Origin: an uncultured Oscillospiraceae bacterium
GTDB lineage: Bacteria > Bacillota > Clostridia > Oscillospirales > JAAYXM01
Length of the DNA stretch: 12,293 bases
Assembly: GCA_934646115.1 (NCBI GenBank)
Contig: CAKUEM010000048.1
Location: forward strand, 1-12,293
Direction: 5' to 3'
The position numbers and the translations under genes were made by a program. The notes under the pieces were generated by a model. It was not told where the DNA came from. It did no database searches and saw only the letters and a list, made by a program, of their open reading frames with translations. Shown here piece by piece: positions 6,344 to 12,293 of this stretch. Position 1 is the stretch's first letter; every line of letters begins with the position of its first letter.

Positions 6344-7334
6344 AGCTCGCCCTCAACCTCTCTTGAATTTCCTCTGCCGGAAGCTCCTGCAGCTTACCCG
6401 CCATTAAAATGCGAAGCGCGGTGATATCCGCCTCCTTCGCGGCGAGATACGCAACGAGCGGCGCATCGCCAAACGCAACAAACCGCGCAGAGCGCAAATA
6501 CTCGATCAGCGCGTTGTCGCACAGCGTTTCAAACCGGGTCAGCCCGGTCTCGCCCGATGCGGCGCGCGCGCCCTCTTCCGCCGCTTCTTCCAGCGCCGTG
6601 CCGGAAAACAGCTCAGAGATCGCCGTGTCGCCGCCGATTGCCTGCAAAAACCAGGAGGAATCGACGCTGCCGCCCGAAACGAGCGCTGTACGCAGAAATT
6701 CCGCGTCTTTCTTCTGACGCCATGCGCGCACGAGCGCACGCAGATTCGCAAGGTCGATCATGCGGGTCACATAGCCCTGCAAAAACCTGCTTTCCGACTG
6801 CGCCGCTAAGTCTTGCAGCTCTTCAAAATATGCCTGATCCAAAATAAAGTCCGCGCGCTGCGGATCGCCCGTGCGCGACAGAGTTTCCTTCGTCTGCTCG
6901 ATCGCGCGGCGCAAGACCGGCGAGAACATGCGATACTCCATCTGCTGAAGCGCTGTGCTGACCGCCTGCGCGCTATAGCGCCCCGCATCGATCAAAAGCG
7001 GCTTCGGGTCTGTTCCCGCGGCATCGCCCTTTAAGATCGCCTTGATATTGTGATAATCATAACGAATGCGAAATGCATCGACCAGCGCGCCGTTTGGCGC
7101 AAGGTCGGAGAGCAGGCGAAACGTCGCCTCCCGCTCGCGCGCGAGCGCGCGCTCCACATCGTGCGGCGTGGCGTTCTGCATATCGCCATAGCCAAGCTCG
7201 GAGAGCATTTTCGCAAGATCTTCAAAGCTTTGCGCTTCGAGCATGCGCCCCTTGCGCTCTTCGTTGAGCAGCGTCCTCTCCAGCGAGCGGATGCGCGTGG
7301 TCGCGTATAGATATTCGGTATCCCGGGTTCTCAC
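6336..7334 (-). CDS. ntpC: V/A-type ATPase subunit C (rotor coupling subunit)
   Basis: A 332-residue all-helical protein matching V/A-ATPase subunit C (d-type, NtpC). It sits funnel-like on the proteolipid ring and connects it to the D-F shaft. The N-terminal segment DTEYLYATTRIRSLERTLL and the repeated DYHNIK / DLANLRALVRAWRQK segments (about 92-97 and 191-205) are typical of the three-fold pseudo-repeat of this family. The start is GTG at 7332-7334, chosen because AAGGAGG lies 7 nt upstream. The stop of subunit E is the TAA of TAAGGAGG, exactly 12 nt before this start. Its 3' end overlaps the next gene by 8 nt. Confidence 0.95.
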   Translation of the reverse strand: MRTRDTEYLYATTRIRSLERTLLNEERKGRMLEAQSFEDLAKMLSELGYGDMQNATPHDVERALAREREATFRLLSDLAPNGALVDAFRIRYDYHNIKAILKGDAAGTDPKPLLIDAGRYSAQAVSTALQQMEYRMFSPVLRRAIEQTKETLSRTGDPQRADFILDQAYFEELQDLAAQSESRFLQGYVTRMIDLANLRALVRAWRQKKDAEFLRTALVSGGSVDSSWFLQAIGGDTAISELFSGTALEEAAEEGARAASGETGLTRFETLCDNALIEYLRSARFVAFGDAPLVAYLAAKEADITALRILMAGKLQELPAEEIQERLRASYV

Positions 7335-7346
7335 CGCAACCCCTCC

Positions 7347-7937
7347 TTAACTGAACAGGATGTTTGCCACTTCGCTTGCCAGCTCGTCGCGCTGGAGACG
7401 CATCAGCGTTTCAAACGACGCGTCGACCTCAAGCGCGTCCTGCTTTAGAACCAGACCGCCCGCGATCGGGCGCGTTTCTTCCGAAAGCGTGAGCGCGCCG
7501 CGCGCCGCAAGCTTTTTATTTGCAAGCGCTGTCACGGTCGCGCCGTATGTTTCGCGATCCTCCGGCGAGAGGATCACCTCTTCCCTGCCGCTGACCGCGG
7601 CTTCCGCCGCAAGCGTTGCAAGCGTTTCGACATACGCGTCGCCCTTGCGCGCGCGCAGATCCTCCAGCGCGTATTTAAACGCGAGGTCGATCATCTGCTG
7701 CTTCGTGCGCAGGCGCATTTTGCGCGCCTCAAGCTGCGCCACGCCGCCCAGACGCAGCGCGCGTTCATCCGCAAGCTTCCGCCCCTTTTCGGTGATCGCG
7801 GCGGCTTCTTCCTTTGCGATCGCGGCAAAGCTTTCGCGGATCTCATTTGCCTCATGCTGTGCGCGGGCGAGGATCTCGTCCGCATGTTTTTTCGCATCCG
7901 CCTGGATGCGGGCTACGATACGATCCATGCCATCCAT
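7347..7937 (-). CDS. ntpE: V/A-type ATPase subunit E (peripheral stalk)
   Basis: A 196-residue protein of the V/A-ATPase E family. The long N-terminal helix (about 1-100), rich in A, E, K and R (IQADAKKHADEILARAQHEA), pairs with the small stator subunit NtpF into the peripheral stalk. The C-terminal globular domain (about 100-196, with ETRPIAGGLVL and RLQRDELASEVANILF) binds the top of A3B3. Two start codons are possible, 7937 and 7928; I take 7937, because AAGGA then lies about 9 nt upstream. It begins 12 nt after the stop of K, with that stop fused to the ribosome-binding site (TAAGGATG). This site is weaker than that of K, fitting the lower copy number of E. Confidence 0.95.
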   Translation of the reverse strand: MDGMDRIVARIQADAKKHADEILARAQHEANEIRESFAAIAKEEAAAITEKGRKLADERALRLGGVAQLEARKMRLRTKQQMIDLAFKYALEDLRARKGDAYVETLATLAAEAAVSGREEVILSPEDRETYGATVTALANKKLAARGALTLSEETRPIAGGLVLKQDALEVDASFETLMRLQRDELASEVANILFS

Positions 7938-7949
7938 ACAGGCACATCC

Positions 7950-8444
7950 TTACGCGACCGTGATGCCGTTGAGCATCAGGAAGGAAATCAGCAGCGCGAG
8001 AACCGCATACGTCTCAACCATCGCCGCGTAAACCATTGCCTTGGAAAGCTCTTCCGGACGCTTGACGATAATGTTGATGCCCGCTGCCGCCGTGCGCCCC
8101 TGCGAGATCGCAGAGATCAGACCGACGATCGCGATCGGGAGACATGCGCAGAAAATATAAGCGCCCGCTTCCGCAGAGACCATCACCGCTTCGCCGCCGA
8201 TCAGACCGACCTTGAGCAGAACCAGAAACGCGATCAGAAGCCCATACAGACCCTGCGTGCCCGGAAGTGCCTGCAGCAGAAGCGTTTGACCAAACTTATT
8301 AGGGTCTTCCGTCACGACGCCGGCCGCCGCCTCGCCGACCAGCCCAACGCCCTTTGCCGAACCAATGCCCGCAAGCCCCGCAGCCAGCGCCGCGCCGAGA
8401 AGAGCGAGTCCCATCCCGGTGAAAGGTCCAAATAATGCCTCCAT
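7950..8444 (-). CDS. ntpK: V/A-type ATPase subunit K (proteolipid, predicted Na+ type)
   Basis: A 164-residue double-hairpin proteolipid with four membrane helices (about 10-35, 53-80, 95-120, 134-160), which forms the ion-carrying ring. All five Na+-binding residues reported for E. hirae NtpK (L61, T64, Q65, Q110, E139) have counterparts: L60, T63 and Q64 in LPGTQG, Q115 in ISQGR, and E144 in AMVETYA. The first hairpin has no carboxylate, as in E. hirae. The loop between helices 2 and 3 is about six residues longer than in NtpK. Na+ coupling is therefore predicted. The ATG is one base after the stop of subunit I (TAACATG). A full-consensus AAGGAGG (8454-8460) lies inside the 3' end of I, fitting the many copies needed in the ring. 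Confidence 0.97.
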   Translation of the reverse strand: MEALFGPFTGMGLALLGAALAAGLAGIGSAKGVGLVGEAAAGVVTEDPNKFGQTLLLQALPGTQGLYGLLIAFLVLLKVGLIGGEAVMVSAEAGAYIFCACLPIAIVGLISAISQGRTAAAGINIIVKRPEELSKAMVYAAMVETYAVLALLISFLMLNGITVA

Positions 8445-8445
8445 G

Positions 8446-10377
8446 TTAGTGTTCCTCCTTTATAATGTCTACATATTTTGTTTGAATATCAAGCGGGCGG
8501 AACTCCACGCCGCCGCCTTGATAAAACTTACCGAAGAATTCTACATACTGCAAGCGCGAGGTATGCACGAACGTGCCGAGCAGGTTGACCGCAATGTTAA
8601 ACACATGGCCGACCAAAAACACGATGATGAAGCCGATCGGCCCGGTGAGCGAGCCCATCGTATTGATCACGCTTGCGATGACCGCCGTGGCGAGGCTGAG
8701 CGCCAGAAGGCGCGAATACGAGAGAATATCGCCGAGATAGGAGGTGACGTCGTATAAACTGGTCAGCCCCTTTGTGAATTTTTTAAAGATATTTTTCTCG
8801 TGCCGCCCCTGCGTGAGGATGATCAGCAGCGCGCCTGCGGCGAGCATGCCAAGCCCGAGCGGCATTACGCCGACGATCGCAAGCACCGCGCCGCCGAGCA
8901 GCACCCACCAGGAGCCGATGTCAAACACCGCGTCCCAGATGTGCCCGTCGCGAATGAGCAGATACGCCTGGATCGCCATACCGGTAAAAATGTGGATCCC
9001 GCCAAGAATGAACGAGAAGACCAGCATTTTCATCGGATCCTCCAGCGGATTGAACCAGACTGCCGTGTTCCAGGTAAATTTTTCGCCGGTCGCCATCTGA
9101 TAGATCGTGGGGATCGCGTCGCCGAAAAATCCGCCGAACAGAATGCCCCATGCGAGCGTTGTCAGCCCGCAGATCACGGCGAGCGACATCGCCTGCTTCA
9201 TCCCGCCCTCCGGCTTGAATTTAAGCAGAACGACCGCGCCGATCAGCGTTAAGATCAGACCATACGCCGCGTCGGAGAGCATGATGCCGAAAAACAGCGC
9301 GAAAAACGGCGCCATAAACGGGTTTGGGTCGATCCCGCGGTATGCGGGAGGACTGTACATATTGGTGATCATGCCGAACGGCGCGACCATTTTTGTATTA
9401 TAGGTCAGGATCGGCGGCTCTTCGTCATCGCGCGGGTCGCGGATCTCATAGGCCGCGCCGTAAGAATCAAACAGCCGGACAAGCCGCGCGCTCTCGCGCT
9501 CGGGAAACCAGCCCTCAATCAAAACGGTTTTGCGCGTTTCACGCATATGCTCCTGCGCCGCCGCGCGCGCCGCGCGCGTGGTCAGCGCATCGGTCGCCGC
9601 GTCGAGCATGGGCAGGCAGTCCGCCTTTGCGGCGAGCGCCGTGTGCAGCTCCTCGCGCTTTTTCTGAAGCTGCGCGGAAAGTGCATCGATCTGCGCGATG
9701 TTTTCATGCGCCGTTCCGGTCACGTCTTTCCACTGCGTGCGCGAAAAGCCAAACGGGCGCAGCGCTTCAAGCAGCGCCTGCGAATCCGCCGCGTGACATA
9801 AAACCAGAAGATAATGCTGCTCCCGGTCGCTCGAGGCGCACTCGATCAGGCAGCCGGGCGCCGCCTGCTCCGCCTCGGCACGCGCGTCTTCCACGCGCCG
9901 CGTGACCGGAATTGTGCCAAACGCGAGAAAGTGCATGCCGGAGGACGTGCTTTCCAGCGGAACATCCAGCCCGTCCCACGGGATCAGGCTTTCCTTCTTA
10001 TTAAATAGCCGCCCCTCTTCCGAGAAGCACGCGGCATATTCCCGCGCCTTGTCATTGATCTCGCGCGCCGCGGCGAGCGCGTCACGAATGAGCGTGTCGC
10101 TAAAAAACTCCTGCTCGGTGATGCGGCGCTTTTGCGCAAACAGCCCGCGCTTGCATTTCGCGTGCTGCCGGACCGCATCCGCCGCGTTTGTGACCTCGAG
10201 CAGCTCGCCCTTCAGCCGCGCGGTATCCGAAACCGAGGGCGCGAGCAGCTCGCTCCACGCATCGTCCTCAGGCTCTGTGATCTCCAGCGCGCCCATCCGC
10301 GAAAGGTCATGCGTGAGTGCGTCACGGTCTGCGGTCAGCGCGATCAGGCGCAAATGCTTCATGCGTACAATTGCCAT
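8446..10377 (-). CDS. ntpI: V/A-type ATPase subunit I (membrane stator, a-subunit)
   Basis: A 643-residue stator subunit. The cytoplasmic half (about 1-335) has long coiled-coil stretches (about 55-115 and 225-285) that anchor the peripheral stalks. The membrane half (about 352-612, roughly eight helices) contains PNPFMAPFFALFFGIMLSDA (351-370) and the ion-channel helices. The essential arginine that faces the proteolipid ring is R556 in LSYSRLLALSLA; a second conserved arginine is R608 in HTSRLQYVEFFGKFY. The two half-channels and the K ring together carry the ion. The start ATG shares one base with the upstream stop (TAATG), so it is translationally coupled to the stator gene ntpF. The C-terminus ends KEEH, and its last codons carry the ribosome-binding site of K. 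Confidence 0.97.
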   Translation of the reverse strand: MAIVRMKHLRLIALTADRDALTHDLSRMGALEITEPEDDAWSELLAPSVSDTARLKGELLEVTNAADAVRQHAKCKRGLFAQKRRITEQEFFSDTLIRDALAAAREINDKAREYAACFSEEGRLFNKKESLIPWDGLDVPLESTSSGMHFLAFGTIPVTRRVEDARAEAEQAAPGCLIECASSDREQHYLLVLCHAADSQALLEALRPFGFSRTQWKDVTGTAHENIAQIDALSAQLQKKREELHTALAAKADCLPMLDAATDALTTRAARAAAQEHMRETRKTVLIEGWFPERESARLVRLFDSYGAAYEIRDPRDDEEPPILTYNTKMVAPFGMITNMYSPPAYRGIDPNPFMAPFFALFFGIMLSDAAYGLILTLIGAVVLLKFKPEGGMKQAMSLAVICGLTTLAWGILFGGFFGDAIPTIYQMATGEKFTWNTAVWFNPLEDPMKMLVFSFILGGIHIFTGMAIQAYLLIRDGHIWDAVFDIGSWWVLLGGAVLAIVGVMPLGLGMLAAGALLIILTQGRHEKNIFKKFTKGLTSLYDVTSYLGDILSYSRLLALSLATAVIASVINTMGSLTGPIGFIIVFLVGHVFNIAVNLLGTFVHTSRLQYVEFFGKFYQGGGVEFRPLDIQTKYVDIIKEEH

Positions 10378-10691
10378 TAGCCCTTCACAACCTTTTCTGC
10401 AATAAATGCCGCCGCGTCTTTCATGCGACCCTTGGCGAGAATGCGGAGCTTTTCACACTCGCGCTCTGCGGTTGCGGTGATTTCAAGCGACGCGCCCGCC
10501 GCCTGATCCTCTGCGCGGGCGAGCATCGCTTGCACCTCCGCGTCCGCCGCGTCAGACGCCGCGTCAACTGCCGCCTGCCCTTCCCGCTCCGCGTCAGAAA
10601 GCATGCGCTTTGCCTCCGCCTCGGCGCGGGCAACGATCTCCACCGCTTCAGCCTCTGCCGCTGTAATTTTTTCGATCGAATCCTGTGCCAT
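10377..10691 (-). CDS. ntpF: V/A-type ATPase small stator subunit (NtpF/subunit H type)
   Basis: A 104-residue, Ala/Glu/Arg-rich, almost entirely helical protein, as expected of the small peripheral-stalk subunit (NtpF of E. hirae; subunit G/H elsewhere). It pairs with subunit E in a coiled coil running from the membrane subunit I to the head. Motifs include IEKITAAEAEAVEIVARAEA and a C-terminal AAAFIAEKVVKG. The frame can start at GTG 10715, but that is within about 4 nt of the predicted transcript start and has no ribosome-binding site. ATG 10691 has AAAGGCGG (10699-10706) 7 nt upstream, so I choose it. It is the first gene of the operon and overlaps the I gene by one base. Assignment rests on position and composition as well as sequence. 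Confidence 0.93.
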   Translation of the reverse strand: MAQDSIEKITAAEAEAVEIVARAEAEAKRMLSDAEREGQAAVDAASDAADAEVQAMLARAEDQAAGASLEITATAERECEKLRILAKGRMKDAAAFIAEKVVKG

Positions 10692-10698
10692 TCTAACA

Positions 10699-10734
10699 CC
10701 GCCTTTGTCCTGCACATTTATTAAAATTATACCA
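10699..10734 (-). promoter_or_regulatory. Extended -10 promoter and RBS of the V-ATPase operon
   Basis: On the minus strand TGGTATAAT (10726-10734) is a perfect -10 with the TGn extension. No good -35 hexamer is found 16-18 nt upstream (TAGCTT at best), so the extended element probably compensates. Initiation near 10719 gives a short leader of about 28 nt before ATG 10691, with AAAGGCGG (10699-10706) as the ribosome-binding site. Confidence 0.75.
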
Positions 10735-10768
10735 CGGGAAACTGTTAAAAGCTACAGAAATTTTTTGA

Positions 10769-11530
10769 TTACATCTCTTTTTTTTGAGCCACGCGCACAA
10801 TATTGCCCGCAAGGCACGCCGCGCCGAAGCCGTTATCGATATTCAAAACGCCCACGCCCGCCGCGCAGCTGTTGAGCATAGTGAGCAGCGCAGACACGCC
10901 GCCGAACGATGCGCCATAGCCGACGCTGGTCGGCACGGCGAGAACCGGCGTATCGGTTAGACCGCCGACCACGCTGGCAAGCGCGCCCTCCATCCCGGCG
11001 ACCGTGATCACCACGTCCGCCTGGCGGAAGCGCTCGGTCTGCGCGAGCAGGCGATGAATGCCGGAAACGCCCACGTCATACACACGATCGACCCGATGCC
11101 CCTGGATCTCACAGGTGACGGCGGCCTCCTCCGCGACCGGGATGTCCGCCGTCCCGGCCGAGACGATGCAGACCGTTCCATACGGCTCCGGCTGCTCGCC
11201 GCGTATCACGGTGACGGCGCGCGCCGCCCTGTGATACACCGCATCGGGCGCGACGCTTAAAATCGCCTGTGCCGCAGCAGGATCCGCCCGCGTGGCGAGC
11301 AGACGATCGCTCGGATAGTCTAACAGTTTCTGCGCGATCTTGGCGATCTGCTCCGGCTCCTTGCCCTGGCAGAAGATCACCTCGGGAAAGCCGGTGCGCA
11401 CCGCGCGGTGGTGATCGATCTTGGAAAAGCCCAGATCCTCATAGGGGAGTTTTTTTAACGCGTCAAGCACGTCCTGCTCGCTCGCCGCGCCGCTTTTGTA
11501 GCGGCGGAGCAGCTCAGAGATTGCCTGCAT
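10769..11530 (-). CDS. larB: LarB, pyridinium-3,5-biscarboxylic acid mononucleotide synthase
   Basis: A 253-residue LarB. This enzyme carboxylates nicotinic acid adenine dinucleotide at C5 and cleaves off AMP, giving P2CMN, the first step in the nickel-pincer nucleotide cofactor used by lactate racemase and related 2-hydroxyacid enzymes. An N-terminal helical region with DLGFSKIDHHRAVRTGFPE (32-50) precedes a PurE-like domain: VSAGTADIPVAEEA (123-136), TVAGMEGALASVVGG (176-190), VPTSVGYGASFGGVSAL (199-215) and LNSCAAGVGVLNIDNGFG (219-236). C222 matches the cysteine that covalently holds the substrate in the Lactiplantibacillus enzyme. GAGGTG lies 5 nt before the ATG. No larC, larE or larA lies in this window, so the rest of the pathway must be elsewhere. 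No terminator separates it from the V-ATPase operon 78 nt downstream. Confidence 0.96.
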   Translation of the reverse strand: MQAISELLRRYKSGAASEQDVLDALKKLPYEDLGFSKIDHHRAVRTGFPEVIFCQGKEPEQIAKIAQKLLDYPSDRLLATRADPAAAQAILSVAPDAVYHRAARAVTVIRGEQPEPYGTVCIVSAGTADIPVAEEAAVTCEIQGHRVDRVYDVGVSGIHRLLAQTERFRQADVVITVAGMEGALASVVGGLTDTPVLAVPTSVGYGASFGGVSALLTMLNSCAAGVGVLNIDNGFGAACLAGNIVRVAQKKEM

Positions 11531-11551
11531 AACCTCACCTCATTTGTGGCT

Positions 11552-11580
11552 ATCTTAGCACAATCTGGGCATGAAGTCAA
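11552..11580 (-). promoter_or_regulatory. larB: Sigma-A-type promoter of larB
   Basis: TTGACT (11575-11580) and TAAGAT (11552-11557) on the minus strand are separated by exactly 17 nt. Initiation near 11545 gives a leader of only about 15 nt, with GAGGTG before the ATG at 11530. Part of the V-ATPase mRNA may come from this promoter by read-through. Confidence 0.85.
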
Positions 11581-11629
11581 AAATTTCTGCGCTGCTTTGC
11601 CGAAATCTCCACTTTTTTTGCGCCATCCG

Positions 11630-11658
11630 TTGCCGAACGCGCGGTTTTATGGTACACT
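11630..11658 (+). promoter_or_regulatory. mrnC: Promoter of mrnC
   Basis: TTGCCG (11630-11635), 17 nt, then TACACT (11653-11658) preceded by TGG, which gives an extended -10. It is divergent from the larB promoter; the two -35 elements are 49 nt apart. Initiation near 11665 leaves a leader of about 58 nt before ATG 11723. Confidence 0.78.
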
Positions 11659-11722
11659 ACTGTATGCATTCTGCGCAAAAAGCGAATTCTATGCCGCGCG
11701 GCATGCGGAAAGGCGGCGTTTT

Positions 11723-12133
11723 ATGAACGATTATTTGCATACGCGCATAGATGGGCAGGCGGTATTTCAAATGAGCATGCTGGGGCTTGCGCATATGGGC
11801 GACGCGGTGTATGAGCTGCTTGTGCGTGCGCGGGAATGCGCACGCGGCGTGGCGACCGCGAAAGCGCTGCACCGCAACACGGTTCGTCAGGTCAGCGCCA
11901 CGGCGCAGGCCGCTGCGGCAGAGCGGATCCTCCCGATTTTGACCGAGCGGGAGCATGACGTGTTTCTGCGCGGGCGCAACACAAAGGTGCATGCCGTGCC
12001 GAAGGGCGCGTCTGCCGCGGTGTATCATGCGGCGACCGCGCTGGAATGCCTGTTTGGCTATCTCTATCTGTCCGGCGAATACGACCGCATCAATGAGCTG
12101 TTTGATCGCATTGTCAGTGAGCCGGATATGTAG
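11723..12133 (+). CDS. mrnC: Mini-ribonuclease III (23S rRNA maturation)
   Basis: A 136-residue Mini-RNase III, an RNase III catalytic domain without the double-stranded-RNA-binding domain. It trims 23S rRNA precursor ends in Bacillota. MLGLAHMGDAVYELLVR carries the first acidic site (D27, E31). LRGRNTKVHAVPKGASAAVY (82-101) is the characteristic family segment, and ATALECLFGYLYL carries the second acidic site (E108). The frame is open further upstream, but ATG 11723 has AAAGGCGG (11709-11716) 6 nt before it and gives the family's usual length; an earlier start would run into the promoter. In Bacillus the gene follows cysS; here it has its own promoter and no cysS beside it. It is the only plus-strand gene of the window. 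Confidence 0.95.
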   Translation: MNDYLHTRIDGQAVFQMSMLGLAHMGDAVYELLVRARECARGVATAKALHRNTVRQVSATAQAAAAERILPILTEREHDVFLRGRNTKVHAVPKGASAAVYHAATALECLFGYLYLSGEYDRINELFDRIVSEPDM

Positions 12134-12151
12134 CGCCGCCGGGCGGCGGCG
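12134..12151. terminator. GC hairpin between convergent genes (possible terminator)
   Basis: CGCCGCC-GGGC-GGCGGCG is a perfect 7-bp all-GC stem that starts right after the mrnC stop and lies 5 nt before the end of the convergent Q/N-rich frame. Its position suits a bidirectional terminator, but neither strand has a T-run after it, so the call is uncertain. It may instead act as a 3'-end stabiliser. Confidence 0.45.
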
Positions 12152-12156
12152 AAGTA

Positions 12157-12293
12157 TTAGAACTGCTGATTTTGCTGTTGCTTGTTCTGTGCGTTTTGCT
12201 GCTGTTTATTCTGCGCGTTCTGGTTCTGCTGCTGCTTCTGCTGCGCCTGGTTATTTTCGCTCATTTTGCGGTTTTTAGACATCACTAAAATCT
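12157..12293 (-). CDS. Small Q/N-rich repeat protein, or Q/N-rich C-terminal tail
   Basis: A minus-strand frame ending in TAA at 12157-12159. From ATG 12280-12282 it gives 41 residues, beginning MSKNRKMSENNQAQQKQQQ and ending QQQNQQF. It is almost only Q, N, K and A. Two exact tandem copies of NAQNKQQQ (residues 22-37; DNA 12172-12219) follow a looser copy. The two copies differ at four bases, all synonymous in this frame (GCG/GCA, AAT/AAC, AAA/AAG, CAG/CAA), while the opposite-strand reading would change amino acids. This supports real coding. No ribosome-binding site is visible in the 11 bases left before the window edge, and the frame stays open upstream (ILV before the Met). It may therefore be the tail of a longer protein. 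The family is not recognised; its composition recalls gamma-type small acid-soluble spore proteins, but that is only a resemblance. Confidence 0.55.
   Translation of the reverse strand, partial: ILVMSKNRKMSENNQAQQKQQQNQNAQNKQQQNAQNKQQQNQQF

Noticed and set aside
10773..10790. A8 run near the end of larB as a programmed slippage site
   Set aside because: It affects only the last few residues, no stimulatory structure follows, and the C-terminal tail is not conserved in LarB proteins as far as I know.
11531..11550. Two-codon minicistron ATG-AGG-TGA in front of larB, resembling the amidohydrolase leader
   Set aside because: The bases simply make up the AAATGAGGTGAGG SD region; the leader is only about 15 nt, too short for a separate initiation.
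12159..12287. Plus-strand leucine-rich frame opposite the Q/N-rich frame, resembling a membrane peptide
   Set aside because: It is the mirror of CAG/CAA codons, has no start codon with an RBS, and the repeat copies differ non-synonymously on this strand.
1..12293. CRISPR arrays, tRNA or rRNA genes, insertion sequences, phage genes, toxin-antitoxin or defence genes
   Set aside because: I found no regularly spaced repeats, cloverleaf sequences, transposase motifs or terminal inverted repeats; all large genes are explained by known housekeeping or metabolic families.

Overview
This 12.3 kb window comes from a GC-rich, Gram-positive-type bacterium, most likely an anaerobic member of the Clostridia. 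The reasons are a nine-gene V/A-type ATPase operon in the order of the Enterococcus hirae ntp operon, a Mini-ribonuclease III, very strong AAGGAGG-type ribosome-binding sites, sigma-A-like promoters and intrinsic terminators. The genus cannot be fixed from the sequence. Coding density is high, and nearly everything lies on the minus strand.

Layout, read in the direction of most transcription (right to left). At the right edge (12157-12293) is a minus-strand Q/N-rich frame of 41 or more residues, open at the window edge. Convergent to it is plus-strand mrnC (11723-12133). Divergent from mrnC is larB (10769-11530), the first enzyme of nickel-pincer nucleotide synthesis; a TTGACT-N17-TAAGAT promoter drives it. 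A further minus-strand promoter (extended -10 at 10726-10734) precedes the V-ATPase operon: stator subunit (ntpF), I, K, E, C, F (ntpG), A, B, D. The operon ends at a strong intrinsic terminator (2092-2120).

The operon encodes a complete rotary machine. A and B form the catalytic hexamer; D, F (NtpG) and C form the rotor shaft; E and NtpF form the peripheral stalks; I and K form the membrane motor. The proteolipid K keeps the residue set that binds Na+ in E. hirae NtpK, so a sodium pump is predicted. Gene junctions fall into a few tight translational-coupling designs. Only the catalytic gene A is set off, by a 76-79 nt gap with a small hairpin.

Left of the terminator, a 377-nt non-coding stretch (1748-2124) holds an imperfect hairpin, two AT-rich dyads, a good promoter and a structured leader. 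It precedes a two-gene operon of amidohydrolase-fold proteins. The first keeps all the metal ligands and probably starts at TTG; the second is coupled by a TAATG overlap and appears to have lost most of the ligands. That operon ends at an intrinsic terminator (82-127). Bases 1-81 show nothing I can interpret.

Most of the window is a well-known system. The least ordinary parts are the intact/degenerate amidohydrolase pair with its leader, and the small Q/N-rich frame whose internal repeats differ only at synonymous positions.
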